Origin: Lachnospiraceae bacterium UBA7199
GTDB taxonomy: Bacteria; Bacillota; Clostridia; Lachnospirales; Lachnospiraceae
Direction: 5' to 3'
Length of the DNA stretch: 7,206 nucleotides
Assembly: GCA_002490775.1 (NCBI GenBank)
Contig: DKUR01000108.1
Location: 1-7,206 of the forward strand
Shown: piece by piece, positions 1-4,363 of the stretch
Layout of the letters: each line of letters starts with the position of its first letter
Position numbering within the stretch: position 1 is the stretch's first letter
Notes under the pieces: model-generated
What the model was told of the DNA's origin: nothing
The model's database searches: none
What the model saw: only the letters and a program-made list of their open reading frames with translations
Program-made: the position numbers and the translations under genes

Positions 1-79
1 CCCGTTTTACGGGTGGTGGCGACTCTGCGAACTATCCTTTCCCTGCATAAATACTGGATTTTCAGGGATACCGTGCTAA

Positions 80-185
80 GGTATCACCATGGAGTAGGGG
101 CAAGCTTTACCAAAGTAAAGCGGATAAAAGAAAGTGCCCTAAACAGAATAAATTTCTTTGCCCTACGACATGGTGATATTTTCTT
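80..185 (+). ncRNA. Candidate structured RNA (three-way junction) or folded ssDNA site
   Basis: Bases 82-91 pair perfectly with 169-178 (10 bp). A symmetric GA/GA internal loop (92-93 against 167-168) follows, then 94-99 pairs with 161-166 (6 bp). Inside this basal helix sit two more perfect 7-bp helices: 104-110 with 115-121 (loop CAAA) and 127-133 with 153-159. That makes a three-way junction. The basal helix is followed by a T-rich run (TTTTCTT, 179-185), as at the 3' end of an RNA with an intrinsic terminator. A small competing hairpin (67-72 with 80-85) overlaps the foot of the basal helix, so two conformations are possible. I cannot assign it to a known RNA family. The pairing is directly visible; that it acts as RNA rather than as a folded origin or binding site is inference. 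Confidence 0.4.
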
Positions 186-190
186 ATGAT

Positions 191-320
191 GTTTTTGGGA
201 GAATGACTATATACCTGGAACCCTTGTAAGCAGGGGATTGCAGGATATTTACTTCCCCAAAAACGCAATCCCAAATTCCCCAAAAGTGACAGAATTTTAT
301 TTTTGGGAACGTTTTTGGGA
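191..320. promoter_or_regulatory. Cluster of TTTTTGGG / CCCAAAAA sites, possible operator or centromere
   Basis: Three forward copies of TTTTTGGGA lie at 192-200, 300-308 and 312-320, the last two being tandem with a 12-bp period. Three inverse copies lie at 256-264 (CCCAAAAAC), 270-275 (CCCAAA) and 279-285 (CCCAAAA). They can pair as hairpins: 191-199 with 256-264, enclosing a second hairpin 221-226/231-236 with loop TAAG, and 269-275 with 314-320. The cluster ends 24 bases before the RBS of a ribbon-helix-helix gene. Such proteins bind short repeated sites as dimers, either to repress themselves or, in ParR/StbB-type partition systems, to form a centromere. Binding by the neighbouring protein is inferred from position only. 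Confidence 0.45.
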
Positions 321-359
321 AAATAGCATGATGCTCCCTGTATAGGAGGTTTTACAAGG

Positions 360-953
360 ATGAGGAAGAAGAACTTCAAGAGGCGGTGTGAGAAAAGGAT
401 GATCGGTAAGTGTCAGGAGGTATGCAGGACGTATGATGCTATTCAGTACGTTTATGCTGATCTTCTGCAGGCGAGTGAGGAAGTGAAGGAGATCAAGTGC
501 AACGTCCTTCTGGATGGGTTGGATGTTGGGGAGTATACATCGGATTTTGTATGCACCAAGACAGACGGTGACCTGATGGCTGCAAAACAGAAATCCATAT
601 TTATTCGTTTTAATATGGATGATAAGACAGATAAGAAATTATATCTGAAACTGTTAGAGGAGGCGGGTGGTTCTGTTTCTCTGACTGCTTATGTGAAAAG
701 AATCCTTGAAGAATATCTCAATATAAAAACAGAGATGACAGAACGCCAGCAGTTCCATGACCAGATGCTCTTGATGGTACGCGAAGAAATACAGTCGCAG
801 GGGATGAAGCTGGCAGGTGCGCTCCTTGCAGGTATTGGTACTGTAAACGTACCGAAGCTGCAGGATGAAACTGTATCAAAAGAAACAAAGCTTCCTGGGC
901 TCTGTGAGGAATTGCCAGAAGAACTGAGAGGGGTTCTTGACCTGATAGGATAG
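360..953 (+). CDS. Ribbon-helix-helix DNA-binding protein with N-terminal extension
   Basis: 197 residues from ATG 360, preceded by AGGAGG at 344-349 (10-base spacer). Residues about 78-120 have the ribbon-helix-helix pattern: a strand KSIFIRFNM, a helix from about TDKKLYLKLLEEAG, a turn GGSVS, and a second helix LTAYVKRILEEYL. This resembles the StbB/ParR-like RHH proteins of plasmids and integrative elements, which bind DNA as dimers. Residues 1-72 are Lys/Arg/Cys-rich at first, then acidic, and I do not recognise them. A second possible start, M73 (576), has only a weak GGTGA in front but would give a 125-residue protein with the RHH near its N-terminus, the more usual layout. The longer form is preferred on RBS strength. 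The repeated sites at 191-320 are its likely targets. Roles in partition or autoregulation are both possible. Confidence 0.7.
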   Translation: MRKKNFKRRCEKRMIGKCQEVCRTYDAIQYVYADLLQASEEVKEIKCNVLLDGLDVGEYTSDFVCTKTDGDLMAAKQKSIFIRFNMDDKTDKKLYLKLLEEAGGSVSLTAYVKRILEEYLNIKTEMTERQQFHDQMLLMVREEIQSQGMKLAGALLAGIGTVNVPKLQDETVSKETKLPGLCEELPEELRGVLDLIG

Positions 954-964
954 GGCTTAAATAA

Positions 965-1060
965 ATGATAAATGAATATTTTGAAAACATGGCAGGCACT
1001 CCGATTGGGGTGCCTGTTGCATATCTGCTGCTAGGTGCAAGCAGTGTGTTGCAGAATTAG
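965..1060 (+). CDS. Possible 31-residue hydrophobic peptide
   Basis: The ORF starts 12 bases after the RHH stop codon, with AGGG (952-955) nine bases upstream, so it could be coupled to that gene. The product begins MINEYFEN. A hydrophobic stretch without charges follows, containing GTPIGVPVAYLLLG, and it ends SSVLQN. It has no Cys and no recognisable family. The coding sequence contains a 10-bp inverted repeat (993-1002 with 1007-1016, one G-T pair, loop GATT). That could be the real signal, a transcript-end hairpin without a T run, with the ORF incidental. It might be a small membrane peptide or signalling peptide, but nothing shows this. Confidence 0.3.
   Translation: MINEYFENMAGTPIGVPVAYLLLGASSVLQN
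993..1016 (+). repeat. 10-bp inverted repeat just after the RHH gene
   Basis: CAGGCACTCC, GATT, GGGGTGCCTG form a strong stem-loop with one G-U pair, 40 bases after the RHH stop codon. There is no T run after it, so it is not a standard intrinsic terminator. It may protect the 3' end of the transcript. It lies inside the short ORF 965-1060. Confidence 0.5.
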
Positions 1061-1088
1061 TGATTTTAATGGGTTTTCTGGTTAAAAG

Positions 1089-1232
1089 TTGTACATATGC
1101 AAGCAGATGCAACAGATATGCAATAATTGTACAGTTCCTAAAACGGATATACAGTTTGAGCATACATATTGGGGCATATAAACTGCATACATTTTTTGCC
1201 TGCATAAATAGGAACTGTTTATGATGCATAAA
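1089..1232. promoter_or_regulatory. AT-rich repeat region upstream of the Mor-like gene
   Basis: The 240 bases from 1061 to 1302 hold no convincing gene but many short repeats. Three ATGCAA copies start at 1097, 1107 and 1118, about one helical turn apart, flanked by two TTGTACA copies (1089-1095, 1127-1133). Five GCATA-type copies start at 1160, 1174, 1185, 1202 and 1226. A perfect 10-bp inverted repeat (ACAGTTCCTA 1131-1140, TAGGAACTGT 1209-1218) encloses most of the second group. The block ends about 20 bases before a promoter, so it reads as an operator or activator region for the downstream operon. Iterons of an origin are an alternative. Confidence 0.4.
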
Positions 1233-1249
1233 AAAACTCATTTTGCGAT

Positions 1250-1279
1250 TTGATTTATGCTATTGGCTGTTGCTATACT
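1250..1279 (+). promoter_or_regulatory. Sigma-A type promoter with extended -10
   Basis: TTGATT at 1250-1255 serves as -35 and TATACT at 1274-1279 as -10, with an 18-base spacer and a TG one base upstream of the -10 (extended -10). Transcription would start near 1285, just ahead of the RBS at 1291. This supports translation from ATG 1303 and rules against the in-frame ATG at 1243, which lies upstream of the promoter. Confidence 0.55.
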
Positions 1280-1302
1280 TTGCATGGATTGGAGGTGATG
1301 AA

Positions 1303-1632
1303 ATGGTCAAGATTGATTTCAACAACATAAATGACAAGATTATTTACGAGGCTTTTCATGTTGAAGGGAACGAAGCCGAGGCTCTTAATGACAGTTACCT
1401 TGAACTCTTTGAACTGATCGGGCGGGATGCAATGCTTAAATTATTTACGCATTTCCATGGGGATAAGATTGACTGTCCTATGCGGCTGTACCGTCCAGAA
1501 TTTATTGCTGACCTTGCAAAAGGGGAAACAGACAGGCGTGAACGGGCTAAAATCGCAAGGGCAGGAGGATATTCGGCAAGAGTAATTGAAGGATTACTGA
1601 GTAAACGTCGCAGAGAGAATGAAGCTGAATAG
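1303..1632 (+). CDS. Small Mor-like transcriptional regulator
   Basis: 109 residues. The start is fixed by GGAGGTGATG at 1291-1300 immediately before ATG 1303. Residues about 33-60 (LELFELIGRDAMLKLFTHFHG, then KIDCP) match the shape of the Mor/C-type regulators common in Firmicute mobile elements: an alpha-helical 'IG...KL...FGG..IYIP' segment, then a C-terminal helix-turn-helix. Here residues about 80-103 (RAKIARAGGYSARVIEGLLSKR) fit the second helical DNA-binding part. It is the first gene of an operon with two methyltransferases (26-base gap to the next). The repeats upstream of its promoter suggest it may control its own operon. Family assignment rests on pattern, not alignment. Confidence 0.55.
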   Translation: MVKIDFNNINDKIIYEAFHVEGNEAEALNDSYLELFELIGRDAMLKLFTHFHGDKIDCPMRLYRPEFIADLAKGETDRRERAKIARAGGYSARVIEGLLSKRRRENEAE

Positions 1633-1658
1633 TGTAGGACAATGGGAGAAATTTAAAG

Positions 1659-2294
1659 ATGGTTACATACGCAGAAAATAAAAAATGGGCGGGGAGAAAA
1701 GTTGTGCGGAAACTTAAAGAAGTAGGTTTAAAGAATGTATTGGTTGGGGGTATAAAGAAAGTCAGATATATGCAGATGATCAACAAGTATCACTTTGACA
1801 CATGGCATCTTTCCCCTTATGAATGGAAAGAATATGCACAGGTATGTGTCCGATATCTAAATTCACATGATTGTAAAACGGTAGTGGATATTGGATGTGG
1901 GTTAGGTGAAATACTGCAGCATATAAAAGCAGATAAGAAAATCGGGCTAGATTTACAGGAAGAAGTGATCATGGCAGCACGGGAACTGCACGGTAGGGAA
2001 ATTAATTTCCTGACAGGAAGTTTTGGAGAACTTACCGAATATCCAATTGACTACCTGATTACATTAAATTTTATGCATGGAAGGGTGGAAGAGGAATGGG
2101 CAGAAACTTATCATACAGTAGCAGTACGGAATGATGTCGCACATTTTATAGTGGATACCGTTCCGGAGAAAGCATTCGGCCCTACCACGCACTCATTGGA
2201 TTGGGGCAAAATTTTACCGGACAATTATAAGAGGATAGAGCGGTTAGGGCCATTTCTTAGTGGAAGATATGTTGAAGTGTGGGAAAGGCGATAG
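1659..2294 (+). CDS. Class I SAM-dependent methyltransferase
   Basis: 211 residues, with GGGAG at 1644-1648 ahead of ATG 1659. The Rossmann-fold SAM site is clear: motif I VVDIGCGLGE at residues 75-84, then IGLDLQ at 95-100 with the acidic residue that would hold the SAM ribose, and a motif IV-like strand IDYLITLNFMH at about 130-140. The basic N-terminus and the stretch INKYHFDTWHLSPYEWKEY (about 41-59) are like methyltransferases found in surface polysaccharide and natural-product loci. The substrate cannot be read from the sequence. It is second in the operon behind the Mor-like gene and 13 bases before another, different methyltransferase. No DNA-methylase signature (DPPY/NPPY) is seen, so it is unlikely to be a restriction-type enzyme. 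Confidence 0.8.
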   Translation: MVTYAENKKWAGRKVVRKLKEVGLKNVLVGGIKKVRYMQMINKYHFDTWHLSPYEWKEYAQVCVRYLNSHDCKTVVDIGCGLGEILQHIKADKKIGLDLQEEVIMAARELHGREINFLTGSFGELTEYPIDYLITLNFMHGRVEEEWAETYHTVAVRNDVAHFIVDTVPEKAFGPTTHSLDWGKILPDNYKRIERLGPFLSGRYVEVWERR

Positions 2295-2307
2295 GGATGG
2301 AGGGCAT

Positions 2308-2973
2308 ATGGATACATGCAAAAGATATCAAAATGTGCGGCAGATACATAGAAAAAGGGAAATAAATATTTTTAGAAGATGGAAAAGATATTTACGCTTT
2401 GGAGTACAGTATTTTCTATATGAAAAGCCTAAAGGACTGGATTTTACAATGAGGGATTTATCCCTTCTTAAAAGCAGCCGGGGACTGTACCATGGGTACA
2501 GTAAAACAGAGGAACGTCATCTGAAAGAAATTTTTGGGAATTTGTCTTTCACAGGAGAGGAAAGGCTGTTGGATATTGGATGCGGAAAGGGTGTCGTGCT
2601 TCTGGAAGCATCAGCTTATCCTTTTAAAAAGGTGGCAGGAATTGACATTGACGAACGGTTAATCACTGTTGCCAGAAAGAATTTTCAGATTCTTAAGATG
2701 GAAGACAGAGTGGAATGTATACAGGCTAATGCAACGGAATTTGAAATGTATGGGGAGTATAATGTGTTTTTCCTGTTTAATCCATTTGCAGCTCCTGTTA
2801 TGGAAAAAGTGGTGGATAAACTGATATCAGTATCCAGGGAAAAAAGAATTACTGTAATTTACCACAATCCGGTATACATAGAACTTTTTCGGAAAGAGAA
2901 AACGCTAAAGGAGCTGCACTTGTTATATGACAAAGTAAAGGATTATAATACCTGCATATTCCAATTAGGCTAA
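2308..2973 (+). CDS. Second class I SAM-dependent methyltransferase
   Basis: 221 residues from ATG 2308, chosen because GGAGGG (2299-2304) sits just upstream. The frame is open back to a GTG at 2260, inside the preceding gene. Motif I is LLDIGCGKGVV at residues 87-97. The ribose-binding acidic segment is VAGIDID (109-115). An ANATEF segment at about 140-145 fits the adenine-binding loop, and FLFNPF at 155-160 takes the place of motif IV. The N-terminal 60 residues are basic and aromatic (RRWKRYLRFGVQYFLYEKPKG), similar in style to polysaccharide-locus methyltransferases. It shares little with the gene before it beyond the fold, so this is not a recent duplication. Target unknown. It is probably co-transcribed from the promoter at 1250-1279; no terminator follows. 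Confidence 0.8.
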   Translation: MDTCKRYQNVRQIHRKREINIFRRWKRYLRFGVQYFLYEKPKGLDFTMRDLSLLKSSRGLYHGYSKTEERHLKEIFGNLSFTGEERLLDIGCGKGVVLLEASAYPFKKVAGIDIDERLITVARKNFQILKMEDRVECIQANATEFEMYGEYNVFFLFNPFAAPVMEKVVDKLISVSREKRITVIYHNPVYIELFRKEKTLKELHLLYDKVKDYNTCIFQLG

Positions 2974-3035
2974 TACCTGTATATGCAAGGAGCAGCGATC
3001 ATTTCCCATAGCGTAATTCGGATATCATGTATGGA

Positions 3036-3054
3036 AAAGCTTTTATGAAGCTTT
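3036..3054 (+). repeat. Small hairpin after the methyltransferase operon
   Basis: AAAGCTT, TTATG, AAGCTTT form a perfect 7-bp stem 60 bases after the operon. There is no T run, so termination here would be weak. Apart from this and a doubtful ORF, 2974-3200 holds nothing I can identify. Confidence 0.3.
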
Positions 3055-3118
3055 GCTGGAGATTTTTGTAAGATGTGATAGTAGCAGATAAAAAATAAAA
3101 AGAGAGGGATTCTAAATA

Positions 3119-3196
3119 ATGGACAAAAATAATGAATGGAAACTGAATGAACTATCAGATTTTGAGAAAAAGGACACATACAAGCCAGTTCTTTGA
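3119..3196 (+). CDS. Doubtful 25-residue ORF, possibly a gene remnant
   Basis: ATG 3119 follows GAGAGGG (about 3102-3108) at a usable distance. The highly charged product begins MDKNNEWKLNELSDFEKK and ends at a TGA after YKPVL. It looks like the N-terminus of a soluble protein more than a complete small gene, and no continuation is seen in other frames. It is listed because the RBS is reasonable and the composition is protein-like. Confidence 0.22.
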   Translation: MDKNNEWKLNELSDFEKKDTYKPVL

Positions 3197-3220
3197 AACA
3201 GGTATGGATATTATGAACTA

Positions 3221-3305
3221 CAGGGTGGCGTTACCCTGCCGCATATATCGGTTCTGTAATGATATATTCTATATATAGCGTGGAAAGCCACGGCAGCAGA
3301 GAACC
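3221..3305 (+). other. Hairpin-rich leader ahead of the 39-residue peptide gene
   Basis: CAGGGT (3221-3226) pairs with ACCCTG (3233-3238). CGTGG (3279-3283) pairs with CCACG (3288-3292) around an AAAG loop. GGTTCT (3250-3255) can pair with AGAACC just before 3306, enclosing the second hairpin and an AT-rich palindromic run. The structures lie directly upstream of the RBS of the small gene at 3339. A regulatory 5' leader is possible, but each stem is short. Confidence 0.28.
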
Positions 3306-3338
3306 ACAGGAAAAGGGGATAAAGAAAGGAGGGATACA

Positions 3339-3458
3339 GTGAGCAGGCTGAAATTAATTGAGAACATCTTAAAAGCAGCATCAACATTAGTGGCGGCGCT
3401 TATGTCTTTTATCAAATTTATCAGCATGGCTTTCAGCATGAAAACGGAAAGGGCATAG
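3339..3458 (+). CDS. 39-residue amphipathic or membrane peptide
   Basis: A GTG start at 3339 follows an excellent RBS, AGGAGGG at 3328-3333 (5-base spacer). The peptide begins MSRLKLIENILKA. Its centre is a long hydrophobic helix (STLVAALMSFIKFISMAF) and it ends with the charged MKTERA, so it should associate with the membrane. It could be a small toxin, a bacteriocin-like peptide, or a short regulator gene of the kind that often starts MSR-x-KL in clostridial elements. I cannot decide between these. The same frame stays open after the TAG for 27 more codons (to the TAA at 3540-3542), encoding a protein-like stretch with YDGKWIIHTKTVYEKYVKTE, so the gene may once have been longer. Confidence 0.45.
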   Translation: MSRLKLIENILKAASTLVAALMSFIKFISMAFSMKTERA

Positions 3459-3543
3459 GTTCTACCGTGCGGCATTTTGTATGATGGTAAGTGGATTATC
3501 CATACAAAGACAGTTTACGAAAAATATGTCAAAACGGAATAAA

Positions 3544-3589
3544 GGGTGTAAACAGGGGGCTTTCCATGAAAAGCTCCTTTTTTGCACCC
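3544..3589 (+). terminator. Intrinsic terminator or attenuator upstream of the DUF932 start
   Basis: An inner stem (GGGGCTTT 3556-3563 with AAAGCTCC 3570-3577) is followed directly by six Ts (3578-3583), a standard intrinsic terminator. An outer stem (GGGTGTAAA 3544-3552 with TTTGCACCC 3581-3589) would absorb the T run into the hairpin. The element therefore has two nested pairings, and it sits 41 bases before the start codon of the DUF932 remnant. Confidence 0.6.
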
Positions 3590-3630
3590 TGTTACCGGCA
3601 CATGGAAAAAGAGAAAAGGAGATGTTGAAA

Positions 3631-3684
3631 ATGGCACATATGGTTGAAAGCATGTTCTCCGTAAGGGAGAAGCCATGGCTATGA
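3631..3684 (+). pseudogene. 5' remnant of a DUF932 (phage/plasmid-like, TIGR03299-type) gene
   Basis: ATG 3631 follows AAGGAG (3616-3621). The product begins MAHMVESMFSVREKPW. This is the characteristic start of DUF932 proteins of phages, plasmids and integrative elements, where REKPW or RETPW is followed by HGLGT. Here only the first 16 residues remain. After the W codon (TGG, 3676-3678) the sequence changes to the FtsK/TcpA fragment, read in another frame, and the ORF stops at 3684. The normal protein is several hundred residues long. Recognition rests on the N-terminal motif alone but is fairly specific. No function can remain. Confidence 0.7.
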
Positions 3685-4175
3685 AACTCATGGAAAACTA
3701 CAGGATAGGTGAAAACTACGCCTATCTCGGTCTTGCTCCGCATTTTCTTATCTTTGATGAATATGTGGCGTTCATGGAAATGCTCACCACAAAGGAAAAT
3801 GCGGCTGTTCTTAACAAGTTGAAACAGATAGTCATGCTCGGACGACAGGCAGGATATTTTCTGATTCTCGCCTGTCAGCGACCAGACGCAAAGTATCTCG
3901 GTGATGGAATCTGTGACCAGTTCAATTTCCGTGTAGCTCTTGGGCGTATGTCAGAACTTGGATATAGTATGATGTTCGGTGAAGTAGACAAGGACTTTTT
4001 TCTGAAACAGATCAAAGGACGTGGCTACGTTGATACGGGAAATAGTGTCATATCCGAGTTTTACACTCCCCTTGTGCCCAAAGGACACGACTTCCTAAAA
4101 GAGATAGGGAGATTGTCACGAAACAGGCAGGACGGACAGGCGGCGTGCGAAGCGTTAGCCGCAGGTACGGACTAG
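3675..4175 (+). pseudogene. C-terminal fragment of Tn916 Orf21-type FtsK/TcpA coupling ATPase
   Basis: The 166-residue reading frame matches the C-terminal part of the FtsK/SpoIIIE-like coupling protein of Tn916-family elements, normally about 460 residues. The full protein is a hexameric DNA translocase that delivers the relaxase-DNA complex to the conjugation channel. Visible are the Walker B segment HFLIFDEYVAFME, the sensor-like LILACQRPDAKYLGDGI with DQFNFRVALGR, and the C-terminal FYTPLVPKGHDFLKEIG. The Walker A loop and the membrane-anchored N-terminal part are missing, so it cannot hydrolyse ATP. Homology starts around AMKLMENYRIGENYAYLGL, immediately after the DUF932 remnant. The ATG at 3675 lies within the DUF932 sequence and has no RBS of its own. 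oriT and the relaxase follow in the normal family order. Confidence 0.88.
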
Positions 4176-4180
4176 CCTGT

Positions 4181-4206
4181 GTTGGGGTGGCGTAAGCCGC
4201 CCCAAC
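4181..4206 (+). repeat. Strong hairpin at the left of oriT
   Basis: GTTGGGGTGGC, GTAA, GCCGCCCCAAC give an 11-bp stem with one G-T pair and a four-base loop, six bases after the coupling-protein stop. It is part of the row of hairpins in the coupling protein-relaxase gap and may help relaxosome assembly or end the upstream transcript. Confidence 0.6.
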
Positions 4207-4210
4207 CATC

Positions 4211-4236
4211 TGCCCCCGTTATCTAACAGGGGGGCA
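4211..4236 (+). other. oriT: oriT nick-region hairpin (Tn916/ICEBs1 type)
   Basis: TGCCCCC (4211-4217) and GGGGGCA (4230-4236) form a GC arm around a loop that contains TATCTAACA. The segment CTAACAGGGGGG matches what I recall of the nick-region inverted repeat of ICEBs1 and Tn916, where the MobT/NicK-type relaxase cuts. It lies where the Tn916 oriT lies, between the coupling ATPase (orf21) and relaxase (orf20) genes. The exact nick position is not asserted. The site appears intact although both flanking genes are damaged. Confidence 0.75.
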
Positions 4237-4268
4237 CAAATTATCTGGAAACAGTCAATTACATATCA

Positions 4269-4295
4269 AAAAGTCCTTGAAAACAGAGGACTTTT
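4269..4295 (+). terminator. Hairpin with T tail inside the oriT region
   Basis: AAAAGTCCT (4269-4277) and AGGACTTTT (4287-4295) form a perfect 9-bp stem with a nine-base loop. The right arm ends in four Ts. It could work as a terminator in either direction, or as a structural element of the transfer or single-strand origin. Confidence 0.5.
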
Positions 4296-4307
4296 CCAAC
4301 ATTCAAG

Positions 4308-4346
4308 GGAGTGTGACAAAATCGGTAACTGTCACATTCCTTTTTT
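4308..4346 (+). terminator. Intrinsic terminator just upstream of the relaxase gene
   Basis: GGAGTGTGACA (4308-4318) pairs with TGTCACATTCC (4330-4340) over 11 bp with one G-T pair, followed by TTTTTT (4341-4346). The T run ends four bases before the relaxase RBS (GGAGGG, 4351-4356). A terminator so close to an RBS suggests it limits read-through into the relaxase gene (attenuation). Confidence 0.65.
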
Positions 4347-4363
4347 GATGGGAGGGATTAAAA

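Noticed and set aside
1..189. Frame 1 is open from the window edge to a TGA at 187-189 (62 codons), and frame 3 gives a short tail ending at TAA 48-50; either could be the end of a gene cut by the window.
   Set aside because: The two compete, neither translation is recognisable, and the region from 67 on is dominated by inverted repeats. Not supportable without the sequence to the left.
107..379. A 90-codon ORF on the minus strand over the palindromic region.
   Set aside because: No RBS or family resemblance; it runs antisense through the repeat cluster and into the RHH gene start, so it is best seen as chance.
718..1241. Minus-strand ORFs of 93 and 94 codons (718-999, 957-1241).
   Set aside because: The first is antisense to the RHH gene, the second lies over the repeat-rich promoter region. 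Neither has an RBS or domain pattern.
1243..1302. Upstream in-frame start giving the Mor-like protein 20 extra hydrophobic residues, like a signal peptide.
   Set aside because: The extension overlaps the predicted promoter (1250-1279), and the strong RBS is at 1291, ahead of ATG 1303.
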